Origin: Dehalogenimonas sp. W | GTDB taxonomy: Bacteria > Chloroflexota > Dehalococcoidia > Dehalococcoidales > Dehalococcoidaceae | Direction: 5' to 3' | Length of the DNA: 64,000 nt | Assembly (NCBI RefSeq): GCF_037094495.1 | Contig: NZ_CP146612.1 | Span: 1,674,001-1,738,000 of the forward strand | In this document: positions 52,818 to 64,000 of the stretch, one piece after another | Layout of the letters: every line of letters begins with the position of its first letter | How positions within the stretch are numbered: the stretch's first letter is position 1 | Notes under the pieces: model-generated | Told to the model about the DNA's origin: nothing | Databases searched by the model: none | Seen by the model: only the letters and a program-made list of their open reading frames with translations | Made by a program: the position numbers and the translations under genes

Positions 52818-53852
52818 ATGAAAACACCCGAAAACATACGTCACTTTCTTGAACAGCGTGAGAAGCAGTGGCTATCGCCATTCGCCACGCTTTCGGCCGA
52901 AAGCCGAGGACGCCGAAGTGAAGAACCCCAAAGCGATATACGGACTGAGTTTCAGCGTGACCGTGACCGCATCATCCACTCCAAGGCTTTCCGGCGGCTC
53001 AAACATAAAACCCAGGTCTTCATCGCGCCCAGCGGCGACCATTTCGTCACTCGGCTGACCCACACGCTGGAGGTGTCCCAACTAGCCCGAACTATCGCGC
53101 GAGCTTTACGGCTCAATGAGGACTTGGCCGAAGCCATCAGCCTGGGCCATGATCTGGGCCATACTCCCTTCGGTCACGTTGGTGAAGAAGTTCTGGCTGA
53201 CCTGTACCCCGGCGGCTTTCGCCACAACGAGCAAAGTCTGAGAGTGATAGATTTTCTGGAGAAGAACGGGCAAGGGTTAAACCTGACGTGGGAAGTCCGC
53301 GACGGCATTCTCAACCATTCCAAGGCTCGCGAAGATATTTTATCCAATGCCGCCGGCCGTCCGGCCACGCCGGAGGGCGAAATCTGCCGGCTGGCTGACG
53401 CACTGGCTTATGTCAATCACGATATCGCTGATGCCATCCGGGGTAATTTGATCAAGGAAGAAGATCTGCCGACCAGCGCCACGACGGTTCTGGGAACCAG
53501 GCACTCTGCCCGGATAAACACCATGGTTAGTGATGTCATTGCCTTTTCCTGGGGTGTTTCCGGAGAAGCCCCGGAGGCGCCGGCAGTTATCGGTATGAGT
53601 GACAACGTTCTTGAAGCCACCAATACTTTGCGGGAATTTATGTTTGAGCGGGTGTACAGCCGCCAGGATGAGGAAGCCGACGGTGCCAGAAACATCCTCA
53701 GAGCGATGTACTCCTTTCTGCTTAATTTTCCCCACCGCATGCCGGATGAATATATTTACGAAGACGATCCGGAACGCGGCGTGGTGGATTATATCGCCGG
53801 GATGACCGACCTTTTTGCCTCCAGTATGGCTATGGCGTTCGGGTTAATATAA
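52818..53852 (+). CDS. dgt: Deoxyguanosinetriphosphate triphosphohydrolase-like protein
   Basis: This HD-superfamily dNTPase cleaves dNTP to nucleoside and triphosphate. Visible are the N-terminal SRGRRSEE and DIRTEFQRDRDRIIHSKAFRRLKHKTQVF (in parts), the HD motif LGHDLGHTPFGHVGE, FRHNEQSLRV and DALAYVNHDIADAI. The ATG at 52818 starts at the family N-terminus; GTG at 52791 has no ribosome site. About 344 residues. It stands first in an operon with dnaG (one base gap) and rpoD, an order common in Firmicutes and Chloroflexota. Confidence 0.93.
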   Translation: MKTPENIRHFLEQREKQWLSPFATLSAESRGRRSEEPQSDIRTEFQRDRDRIIHSKAFRRLKHKTQVFIAPSGDHFVTRLTHTLEVSQLARTIARALRLNEDLAEAISLGHDLGHTPFGHVGEEVLADLYPGGFRHNEQSLRVIDFLEKNGQGLNLTWEVRDGILNHSKAREDILSNAAGRPATPEGEICRLADALAYVNHDIADAIRGNLIKEEDLPTSATTVLGTRHSARINTMVSDVIAFSWGVSGEAPEAPAVIGMSDNVLEATNTLREFMFERVYSRQDEEADGARNILRAMYSFLLNFPHRMPDEYIYEDDPERGVVDYIAGMTDLFASSMAMAFGLI

Positions 53853-53853
53853 G

Positions 53854-55617
53854 ATGGATACAGTCTCAGAAATTAAATCACGCTCAGATATTGCGGAGTT
53901 CATCGGCCAGTATACTAAGCTGACACGTTCCGGCAAAACTCTGAAAGGCCTGTGCCCGTTCCATTCAGAAAAACACGGCAGTTTCTTCGTATATCCGGAG
54001 CAGCAGACCTGGCACTGCTTCGGCTCCTGCGGGACCGGTGGCGATATATTTTCTTTTATCATGAAAAAAGAAGGGCTGTCCTTCGGTGAAGCGGTGGAGC
54101 GCCTGGCCGACAAATACGGCGTCGCTTTGAAAGCTTTTGCGCCGGCATCGCCGGAGCGGGAACAACATGATGAACTGTTGCGGGTAAACGCCGCTGCGGC
54201 GCAATATTACCATGACCTGCTGCTGTACTCAGACACGGCGGTCAAAGCGCGGCAATATCTAGAGTCCCGCGGTATCAACCAGAAATCAATAGACGATTTC
54301 CAGTTAGGCTATGCCCTTCCCGGCTGGCAATCTCTGAAGGATCATCTCAACGGACAGGAATACCAGGACGACCTTTTATTGGAAGCCGGGTTGCTGGGCA
54401 GTGCCGACAGCGGCCGCACTTATGACCGCTTCCGGGATCAGTTAATGATCCCCATCTGTGATATCAAGGGCCGGATTACCGGTTTTGGGGCGCGCGTGCT
54501 GAACGATTCTGTGCCGAAATATCTCAACTCTCCGGAAACACCGGTATTCTCCAAAAGCTCCACCCTGTTCGGCATCAACCTGGCTGCTTCAGCCATTCGC
54601 CAGGTTGACCGCGCCATCATCGTGGAAGGATATTTTGACGTCATTGTCAGCCATCAGGCCGGGTTTACCAATACCGTCGCCAGCATGGGCACCGCGGTCA
54701 CGGAAAAACAGATAAATATCCTGCGCAAAATATCCCGCAACCTTATTCTGGCGCTGGATGCCGACTCAGCCGGTGAAGAAGCCATGACCCGCTGTATCCC
54801 GCATGAAAATATCCTGGGCCAGGAGATCAAGGTCGCCGTGGCCCCGCCGGGTAATGACCCCGATGATGTTATCCGCCGTGACCCGGAAGCCTGGAAAGCT
54901 GTCCTTGATCAGGCCGGACCGCTGACGGAGTTCGTGTTCAAACGCTCTTCAGCCGATTACAATCTGACGACTGCTGCCGGTAAGTCAGAGCTGACTAAAT
55001 ATTTATTGCCGGTGATATCGGTTATCAATGACCCCGTCCGCCGGGGCCACTACCTGACCGAACTGGCCCGGATGGTCGGCGTGGATACCGCTGAACTACA
55101 ATTCAGTCTGAACCGGCTGAAACCGACCGCCGTGTCGGCGGCTAAAGGGAATGCCGGAAGCGCGGAGCCGCCGGTAACTGCCGCTGCGGTAGAGGATTAC
55201 CTGCTGGCCATCTGGCTGCGGCACCCTGAACTGGCCGAGGTGTGTCAGTCAGTAAAGCCGGCGTACTTCAGCACCGCAGAAAACCGGGAAATTTTTATTC
55301 AGCTTCGGGAGACAGCCGACCTGGCAGCAGCCAGAGCGGCTTTAGACCAATTATGCGCCGCCCGATTTGACCGCCTGCTGGAGCTGCCGGAACCGGCATC
55401 AAAATTAACCGAGCGGCTGGCCGAATGCGCCCTGCGCCTGGAGGAAAAGTATTTAAAAGCCACTTCGGCTAGAATTAAAGAAGCAATAAATACCGCCGCC
55501 GGTGACGATTCCGAGGCGGAAATCAATAAGTATCATGAACAAAGCCTGGTCATCAATGACCGGCTGGCAGAAATATTCAGACAGAAAAACGAACTGCACC
55601 ACAGTTCCGGGAGGTAA
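53854..55617 (+). CDS. dnaG: DNA primase
   Basis: DnaG has the zinc-binding domain, though the family CHC2 motif reads CPFHSEKHGSF followed by CFGSCGTGGDIFSF, so the usual first Cys-His pair and the second Cys pair remain. The TOPRIM catalytic core follows (IIVEGYFDVIVSHQAG, LALDADSAGEEA), and then a C-terminal helicase-interaction domain that is shorter than in E. coli. Total 587 residues. No clear ribosome site; translation is probably coupled to dgt, whose stop is one base upstream. Confidence 0.96.
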   Translation: MDTVSEIKSRSDIAEFIGQYTKLTRSGKTLKGLCPFHSEKHGSFFVYPEQQTWHCFGSCGTGGDIFSFIMKKEGLSFGEAVERLADKYGVALKAFAPASPEREQHDELLRVNAAAAQYYHDLLLYSDTAVKARQYLESRGINQKSIDDFQLGYALPGWQSLKDHLNGQEYQDDLLLEAGLLGSADSGRTYDRFRDQLMIPICDIKGRITGFGARVLNDSVPKYLNSPETPVFSKSSTLFGINLAASAIRQVDRAIIVEGYFDVIVSHQAGFTNTVASMGTAVTEKQINILRKISRNLILALDADSAGEEAMTRCIPHENILGQEIKVAVAPPGNDPDDVIRRDPEAWKAVLDQAGPLTEFVFKRSSADYNLTTAAGKSELTKYLLPVISVINDPVRRGHYLTELARMVGVDTAELQFSLNRLKPTAVSAAKGNAGSAEPPVTAAAVEDYLLAIWLRHPELAEVCQSVKPAYFSTAENREIFIQLRETADLAAARAALDQLCAARFDRLLELPEPASKLTERLAECALRLEEKYLKATSARIKEAINTAAGDDSEAEINKYHEQSLVINDRLAEIFRQKNELHHSSGR

Positions 55618-55620
55618 TAT

Positions 55621-57144
<1,524 letters not shown>

Positions 57145-57152
57145 CGACCAGC

Positions 57153-57183
57153 ACCGGGCGGCCCACAAGCCGCCCGGTTTTTT
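57153..57183 (+). terminator. Terminator after rpoD
   Basis: ACCGGGCGGC (57153-57162) pairs with GCCGCCCGGT (57169-57178), loop of 6, then TTTTTT. Confidence 0.92.
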
Positions 57184-57233
57184 ATCTGCATTCGGTCTCA
57201 TTATGCTAAAATCCCCCTGGAGAATTGCCGTTT

Positions 57234-59825
57234 ATGATTCCAGTCCGCCTGAAGCTGAAAAACTTTTTGCCCTACCGGGGGGAGATGCCGCTGTTGACCT
57301 TTGAGGGCATTCACCTGGCCTGCATCTCCGGTGATAACGGGGCCGGTAAAACCTCCATTATTGACGCCATGACCTGGGCGCTGTGGGGCAAATCCCGCCT
57401 GCGCTCCAAGGCCTCCGGCGATGACGACCTGATCACTCAGGGTGAATCCGAAACTGCAGTGACCTTTGACTTCCGGGCCGGTGACGGCCAGGTTTACCGG
57501 GTGGAGCGGCGGCGGACCAAGCCGAAAAGGTCTGCTGGAGCCGGTCACTCTGAACTCAGCCTGTTTCTGGTCAGCGGTGAAGAAGTGACCAATATTTCCG
57601 GCAGCATCTTAAGTGAGACTGCGGCCAAAATAACCAGTCTGCTGCGACTGGATTATGAAACCTTTATCAATTCCGCCTATCTGAGGCAGGGCGAAGCGGA
57701 CCATTTTACCGAACTGACACCCAACAAACGCAAGGAAGTGCTGGGCACTATCCTGAATCTGGATATTTACGAACAGTTGTCGGACAGTGCCAAAGCCAGG
57801 GCCGATCAGGCCGTCGCCGCCAAAAAGATGCTGACCGACAGCATCGGTCTGGAGCAGACCAAACTGGCTCAGGAGCCGGAGATAGAAGCCGCTCTGGCCG
57901 CGGCAACTCAGGATTCTGCCGGTGCCGAAGCTGGCCTGAAGGAAAAACAGGCCGTTCTGGATGAGCTGAAACGCACACGCCAATTGGTGGAGTCTCAGCG
58001 CCAGGCGCTGGGTCAGGCCGAGGCTGGCGTCCGGGAAATCACCGGCGACCTGACCCGCCGGCAGGCCGAACTGGCAGCTAACAGCCAGCGGATAACCCAA
58101 TACCGTCTGGTTATCGCCGAGAAGCCGGCCATTGAAGCCGGATACGCCGGTTTCCAGGCAGCCGTCAAGCGCAATACTGAGTTCAGCCAAAAGCTGATGA
58201 CGCTCCGCCAGTTTGACGGACAGGCCAAAACTCTGGAAGCCGCCGTCAGTGCCGCCCTCAACGATGCCAGGTCCACCCGAGTTCACTGGCAGACCAAGTT
58301 TGATGAACTGGCTGCCCGGGCGGCGGAATTGCCCAAACTTAAAGCCGCCCTTTCCAGTCTGGCCGCTGAGCTGGCGCAACTCGCCGTGAAGGAAAAACAC
58401 CTTGACGGCCTCGCCACTGCCATCCAGCAGCTCAAGACTGAAGACGCCCGGATAGAAGCCGAGACTGCCAGTTTGCGCAAACAACTGGCCGAAAATGACA
58501 GCAAGGCCAAATTACTGGCCGACTCGTCAGAGGCCGCCTGCCCGGTATGTGAAACCGAACTCAGTCAGGACCGGCTGACCACCGTGCTGCATAAATATCA
58601 CAGCGATAAAGCCGCCATTCAGGAGCGTTTGGACAGCCTGTCGGCTTCAGCCCAGGCCAATGAACTGAAGCGCCGCCAACTAACTCAGGAACTGGACGCC
58701 GGAGCCACGCTAAAAGCCGAGAGAACCCGGCTGACCAACCTGGACGCCCGGCTGGGCCGCGATATTGAGGAAGCCGAAAAGGCCGCCGGACGCCTGCCGG
58801 AAGGCGAAAAGCATTTGGCCGACCTCAACCGTAAAATTGAAACCGGTGATTTTGCCCCGGAGGAACGCCGGCGCCTGGCTGAGCTTGAAGCTCAGATTAA
58901 ACAAGTCGGCTATGACACCGAGGAACACCGGCGCACCAGCGAAACACTGGCCGAATTAGAGCCTTTTGACCGGAAACACCGCGAACTGGCCGAAGCGGAA
59001 AAACTGCTGGCCGCCGACGAGCAAGCCCGCTTAGGCATTGAGGCCTCTATCGGTGAACTTAACAAACGCCTGGCCGCCCGGGAGCAGGAAGCCGCCGAAC
59101 TGCGGGCCAAATTAGCCGAACTGCCGGTGGTGGACGACGCGGCGCTGCAAGAGGCGGAACGCCTGGTGGCCGAGCTGAAGCAGCAAGCCACCGCCGCCAC
59201 CCGAACGACCGGGGTGCTCCAGCAAAACCTGGCCCAGTTGCAGGAACTCAAAAAGGATATTGCCGCTAAAACCGCTGAAATCCGCCGCCAGGCCGAAACC
59301 GAGAGCATCTACCGTGATTTAAAAAAATATTTCGGGCGTGACGGCATTCAGGCCGCCTTGATTGACAACGCCATTCCCCGGATGGAGGCTGAGGCAAACC
59401 AGCTCCTGGCCCGGATGACCGATAATCGGATGAGCCTGAAACTGGAACTCCAGCGGCTGACCCGCAAAGGCGAAACCACCGAAACCTTTGACATCAAGGT
59501 CAGCGACGAACTGGGCACCCGTGATTATGACCTCTTCAGCGGCGGCGAGGCTTTCCGCATCAATTTTGCCCTGCGGCTGGCGCTGTCCCGGCTGCTGGCC
59601 GACCGCACCGGCGCGCCCCTGCGGACGCTGATTATTGATGAGGGCTTCGGCACTCAGGACGCCGCCGGCATTGACAAGCTGAAAGAAGCCATCGCCGGGA
59701 TTCAGGACCAGTTTGACTGCATCCTGGTCATCACCCATATTGAGGAGTTCAAGGATGCCTTCCCAGCCCGGATTGAGGTCTGTAAAACCGCGGACGGCAG
59801 TAGTATCCAAGTCAATTATAATTAA
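57234..59825 (+). CDS. sbcC: SbcC/Rad50-type exonuclease ATPase subunit
   Basis: The SMC-like ATPase of the SbcCD nuclease has an N-terminal head with Walker A SGDNGAGKTSIIDAM, two long coiled coils, a zinc hook CPVC (near residue 440) at the apex, and the C-terminal head with the signature FSGGEAFRINFALRLALS and Walker B LIIDEGFGTQD. 863 residues from the ATG at 57234. Its nuclease partner SbcD, usually just upstream, is not next to it: rpoD and a terminator are there. Codons are visibly more GC-rich than in the first 50 kb. Confidence 0.9.
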   Translation: MIPVRLKLKNFLPYRGEMPLLTFEGIHLACISGDNGAGKTSIIDAMTWALWGKSRLRSKASGDDDLITQGESETAVTFDFRAGDGQVYRVERRRTKPKRSAGAGHSELSLFLVSGEEVTNISGSILSETAAKITSLLRLDYETFINSAYLRQGEADHFTELTPNKRKEVLGTILNLDIYEQLSDSAKARADQAVAAKKMLTDSIGLEQTKLAQEPEIEAALAAATQDSAGAEAGLKEKQAVLDELKRTRQLVESQRQALGQAEAGVREITGDLTRRQAELAANSQRITQYRLVIAEKPAIEAGYAGFQAAVKRNTEFSQKLMTLRQFDGQAKTLEAAVSAALNDARSTRVHWQTKFDELAARAAELPKLKAALSSLAAELAQLAVKEKHLDGLATAIQQLKTEDARIEAETASLRKQLAENDSKAKLLADSSEAACPVCETELSQDRLTTVLHKYHSDKAAIQERLDSLSASAQANELKRRQLTQELDAGATLKAERTRLTNLDARLGRDIEEAEKAAGRLPEGEKHLADLNRKIETGDFAPEERRRLAELEAQIKQVGYDTEEHRRTSETLAELEPFDRKHRELAEAEKLLAADEQARLGIEASIGELNKRLAAREQEAAELRAKLAELPVVDDAALQEAERLVAELKQQATAATRTTGVLQQNLAQLQELKKDIAAKTAEIRRQAETESIYRDLKKYFGRDGIQAALIDNAIPRMEAEANQLLARMTDNRMSLKLELQRLTRKGETTETFDIKVSDELGTRDYDLFSGGEAFRINFALRLALSRLLADRTGAPLRTLIIDEGFGTQDAAGIDKLKEAIAGIQDQFDCILVITHIEEFKDAFPARIEVCKTADGSSIQVNYN

Positions 59826-59837
59826 GGGACCGGGTTA

Positions 59838-60386
59838 CTATAAGCCCAGATCGTCGGCGACCGCCTGCATGGCCTCAAGGGACAGCGTAATAAACTCCTC
59901 CAGCGTCAGCCCGATGTCCGCGCAGGTAGCGATCTGCTCGCGGTTGGCCCCGGCGGCAAAGCTCTTCTCCTTGAAGCGTTTCAGGATGGATTTGGCCTGG
60001 ACTACCGCCAGCTTTTTTTCCGGTCGGATCAGCGCCCCGGCCGTGATCAGGCCGGTGACCGGATCGGCACAATATAAGGCCTTGTCCATCAGGGTATTGC
60101 ATGGTTCGCCCAGCATGCCGTGACACAGGATGGCGTGACAGGCAGCGTCGGTTGCGCCCAGTTCTCCGGCCATTTCGGCTGACAGGCGGCCATGGACGGT
60201 CAGGTCGTTATTGCAGCGGTCCAGGTCAATATCATGGAGCAGCCCGGCCAGGCCCCATTCTTCAACGTCCTGGCCGAAGTGCGCGGCCAGCCCCCGCATT
60301 ACCGCCTCCGTCGCCAGCATGTGCTTGATTAAGTTCTGATTGGAAATCTCGCTTTTCACGGCGTCCAGAGCTTGTTGTCTATTCAT
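59838..60386 (-). CDS. HD domain phosphohydrolase
   Basis: The 182-residue protein contains an HD domain with HMLATEAVMRGLA, GLLHDIDLD (HD pair near residue 50) and a later CHAIL-CHG and YCADPVTGLI with the last Asp. Proteins of this group (HDIG type) are putative nucleotide or phosphate ester hydrolases; the substrate is unknown. AAGGAG precedes the ATG. Confidence 0.86.
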   Translation of the reverse strand: MNRQQALDAVKSEISNQNLIKHMLATEAVMRGLAAHFGQDVEEWGLAGLLHDIDLDRCNNDLTVHGRLSAEMAGELGATDAACHAILCHGMLGEPCNTLMDKALYCADPVTGLITAGALIRPEKKLAVVQAKSILKRFKEKSFAAGANREQIATCADIGLTLEEFITLSLEAMQAVADDLGL

Positions 60387-60428
60387 GTGTGTCTCTCCTT
60401 GCGTTATCTTAGTCAGCCGGAAGCGTGA

Positions 60429-60457
60429 TTGTCAAAACTGCGGGTTATTGCTATATT
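60429..60457 (+). promoter_or_regulatory. Leaderless promoter of the lipase gene
   Basis: TTGTCA (60429-60434), 17 bases, TATATT (60452-60457), then seven bases to the ATG at 60465, so transcription should start at or one base before the start codon. Confidence 0.65.
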
Positions 60458-60464
60458 GAACGTC

Positions 60465-61298
60465 ATGTCTCAGATTGAAGGTCTTTTTGATAACGGCTGT
60501 CCGCCCGGCTTGTTTTACCGCGCCCGACTGCCGGAAGCCCCGCCGCGAGGGGTCATTGTGCTGATGCACGGTCTGGCCGAACATTCCGGCCGGTACGACC
60601 ATGTAGTCAACTACCTGTTGGCGCAGGGTTATGCCGTCTGGACTTACGACCAGCGGGGTCACGGCCGCTCGCCCGGGCAGCGTTGTTATGTCAACAGTTT
60701 TGACGACCTGACCGGCGACCTGGCCAAATTCGTGGACAAGGTCAGAGCGGCCCACCCCGGTTTGCCCCTGTTCCTGCTGGGGCACAGTCTGGGGGCGCTT
60801 GAGATTGCCGATTACGCCGCCTCCGGCCCTGCAGGTATCAACGGAGTTGTGCTGTCCGGCCTGCCGCTGAATATTGAACACGGCGTGTCTCACCTGCTGG
60901 TCAAACTGGCCGGCGTGTTCTCCAAAGTGACGCCCCGGCTGGGAGTTCAGAAATTGCCGTCAAATACGCTCAGCCGCGACCAGACCGTTGTTGATGATTA
61001 TGTCAAGGACCCGCTGGTTTACACCGGCAAGATTCCGGCGCGCATGGGCGCGGAGCTTTTCCGCGTTACCCGTTCCATCAAGTCCCGGCTGGCGGACATC
61101 ACCCTGCCGCTGCTGGTGCTTCACGGGGAACACGACCGCATGGCGGATCCGTCCGGCAGCCAGTTGTTATTTGATCAGGCCGCCTCAACCGATAAGGAAT
61201 TGCATATTTTTCCCGGCTGTTACCACGAGATTTTTAATGAGCCCTGCCGGGATACGGTGCTGGGGGTGGTGGGAGAGTGGATGGCGGGACACGGGTAG
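60465..61298 (+). CDS. Monoacylglycerol lipase/lysophospholipase-like alpha/beta hydrolase
   Basis: Motifs: VLMHGLAEHSGRYDHV (oxyanion region), YDQRGHGRSPGQR, the nucleophile elbow LLGHSLGALEIADYAA with catalytic Ser, LHGEHDRMADP (Asp) and CYHEIFNEP (His). No signal peptide. 277 residues from ATG 60465; an in-frame TTG at 60429 is the -35 box itself. This serine hydrolase probably deacylates monoacylglycerol or lysolipids in the cytoplasm. Confidence 0.9.
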   Translation: MSQIEGLFDNGCPPGLFYRARLPEAPPRGVIVLMHGLAEHSGRYDHVVNYLLAQGYAVWTYDQRGHGRSPGQRCYVNSFDDLTGDLAKFVDKVRAAHPGLPLFLLGHSLGALEIADYAASGPAGINGVVLSGLPLNIEHGVSHLLVKLAGVFSKVTPRLGVQKLPSNTLSRDQTVVDDYVKDPLVYTGKIPARMGAELFRVTRSIKSRLADITLPLLVLHGEHDRMADPSGSQLLFDQAASTDKELHIFPGCYHEIFNEPCRDTVLGVVGEWMAGHG

Positions 61299-61338
61299 CT
61301 GTCAGCCGTCAGCAGTCAGGTTTCAGCTTTTGAGTTCA

Positions 61339-61409
61339 CAGTTTACAGTAGGCGGTAAACAGTAACTCCGTGGATTACCCGCTTTTGCGGGTAATGACAA
61401 AAAGAACGG
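61339..61409 (+). repeat. Repeat A copy 1 (71-base core)
   Basis: The core begins CAGTTTACAGTAGGCGG and ends AAAAAGAACGG; it is identical to copy 2 at 61612-61682 and contains two hairpins. Confidence 0.92.
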
Positions 61410-61417
61410 GACCGGGC

Positions 61418-61437
61418 GGGCTAGGCATGCCTAGCCC
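61418..61437. repeat. 20-base perfect palindrome
   Basis: GGGCTAGGCATGCCTAGCCC reads the same on both strands. A degenerate counterpart with GAGGCATGCCCGC follows repeat A copy 2 (about 61690-61710). Confidence 0.8.
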
Positions 61438-61455
61438 CTACGGAAACGCTATAAG

Positions 61456-61504
61456 GCTATTCTTGCAAGATTGCCACGACTGCCGGGGCGGCCTCGCAAA
61501 GACA
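61456..61504 (+). repeat. Repeat B copy 1
   Basis: An element GGCTATTCTTGCAAGATTGC ... GCCTCGCAAAGAC with inverted ends; copy 3 at 61798-61848 is close, and a shorter form with GATTGCTTCGCC is at 61551-61585. The TTGCGAG...GCAAT type of repeat occurs widely in bacterial genomes. Confidence 0.75.
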
Positions 61505-61611
61505 GTGAAATACTACAAATACTACCAATTTCCAATATCTGAATGAGTGTACCGAGATTGCTTCGCCGGAGGCTCGCAAAGACGGTTACGAGCTGTCAGC
61601 TTTTTAGTTTT

Positions 61612-61682
61612 CAGTTTACAGTAGGCGGTAAACAGTAACTCCGTGGATTACCCGCTTTTGCGGGTAATGACAAAAAGAACGG
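61612..61682 (+). repeat. Repeat A copy 2 (71-base core)
   Basis: Identical over 71 bases to copy 1, 273 bases downstream of it. Confidence 0.92.
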
Positions 61683-61797
61683 TACCAGGCGGGCGAGGCA
61701 TGCCCGCTGGGCGGGAAATCCTAAATCCCAAATAACAAATCCTAAACAATATTAAATACCAAAATTACAATGACCAAAACGGGGCACCGGGATCGCA

Positions 61798-61848
61798 GGC
61801 TATTCTTACAAGATTGCCACGGCCGCCAAAGCGGCCTCGCAATGACGG
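61798..61848 (+). repeat. Repeat B copy 3
   Basis: The GGCTATTCTTACAAGATTGC ... CGGCCTCGCAATGACGG element, mostly like copy 1, with a central GGCCGC-CAAA-GCGGCC inverted repeat. Confidence 0.75.
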
Positions 61849-61891
61849 AGGGGGGAAGCGGTCAGCCGTCAGCTTTCAGCTTTTGAGCTTA

Positions 61892-61960
61892 CAGTTTACG
61901 GTAAGCAGCAAACAGTAGCTCCGTGGATTACCCGCTTTCGCGGGTAATGACAGGATACGG
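61892..61960 (+). repeat. Repeat A copy 3 (diverged)
   Basis: Same order as copies 1 and 2 with scattered substitutions, but the hairpin stem ATTACCCGC/GCGGGTAAT is kept exactly and only the loop differs (TTTC). It lies just after the end of uvrA and could act as its transcript end. Confidence 0.85.
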
Positions 61961-61982
61961 GCTGTACTGAGATTTTATGCAG

Positions 61983-64000
<2,018 letters not shown>

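Larger units (their letters stand above)
61299..61982. repeat. Intergenic repeat cluster between the lipase gene and uvrA
   Basis: No gene is seen in these 684 bases. They hold three copies of a composite unit: (A) a TCAGC-rich lead-in, a GTTTAC/GTAAAC inverted repeat and a hairpin ATTACCCGC-TTTT-GCGGGTAAT; (B) an element with ATTGCCACG at one end and CCTCGCAA(T/A)GAC at the other; and (C) AT-rich filler with AAATCC repeats. Copies A1 and A2 share a perfect 71-base core. Confidence 0.85.

Noticed and set aside
57609-58484. Long open frame (291 codons) on the minus strand inside sbcC
   Set aside because: It is a shadow of the GC-rich sbcC coiled-coil coding sequence; no ribosome site and no family motif.
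61299-61982. CRISPR array
   Set aside because: Only three long repeats of mixed structure, spacers not of uniform size, no cas genes.

Overview
The window looks like chromosomal DNA of an anaerobic Chloroflexota bacterium, most likely class Dehalococcoidia (Dehalogenimonas/Dehalococcoides relatives). The reasons are a Wood-Ljungdahl acetyl-CoA synthase cluster carrying a DUF3786 protein, a clostridial-type pyruvate:ferredoxin oxidoreductase joined to NuoE/NuoF-like subunits, many Fe-S proteins, a ThrRS without TGS domain, and no sign of aerobic respiration. The taxon is inferred from gene content; no search was run. No phage, IS element, CRISPR array or rRNA operon was seen.

Layout. 1-5.6 kb (+): acsD (3' end only), acsB, acsC, acsE and a DUF3786 gene. 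5.5-8.7 kb (-): a TatA-like micro-ORF, then rplT-rpmI-infC and thrS. 8.7-12.9 kb (-): an alanine-rich coiled-coil membrane protein with a long, apparently structured mRNA leader; a ferredoxin-type pair behind a textbook class II CRP/FNR promoter; a CRP/FNR regulator; a QueG-like Fe-S protein. 13-15.5 kb: tRNA-Leu, zinc ribbon protein, YggS, HAD phosphatase, def, tRNA-Pro. 15.5-21 kb: a peptide ABC transporter operon cut at its upstream end, abutting a headless ABC ATPase on the other strand. 21-24.1 kb (-): moeA, moaB, pilT and an excisionase/MerR-like regulator.

24.4-35.7 kb (+): M20 peptidase, CoA-dehydratase activase, plsX, trxB, rplI, dnaB, a DnaD-like protein, a helicase loader with two fused AAA+ domains, and mfd. 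35.7-41.4 kb: FmdB-like protein, lysS, serS, a disulfide oxidoreductase and three tRNAs. 41.5-47.7 kb (-): tRNA-Arg-porC-porD-porA-porB-hndA-hndC-(2Fe-2S/4Fe-4S protein), apparently one transcription unit followed by tRNA-Pro. 47.7-52.6 kb: Na+/H+ antiporter, two tRNA-Ser genes, bifunctional-nuclease-family gene, ppsA. 52.8-64 kb: dgt-dnaG-rpoD, sbcC, HD protein, lipase, a repeat-filled intergenic region and the 3' two thirds of uvrA.

How it fits together: acetyl-CoA made or cleaved by the Acs proteins, pyruvate interconverted by Por and PEP made by PpsA form one carbon-assimilation line, with Hnd-like subunits probably moving Por electrons to NAD(P)H. Around it lie translation, replication and repair genes. 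Recurring oddities are leaderless promoters (a -10 box 6-10 bases before a start codon with no Shine-Dalgarno site), two genes (infC, porC) whose only sensible starts are AUU/AUA, and a candidate new regulatory RNA at 9924-10079.
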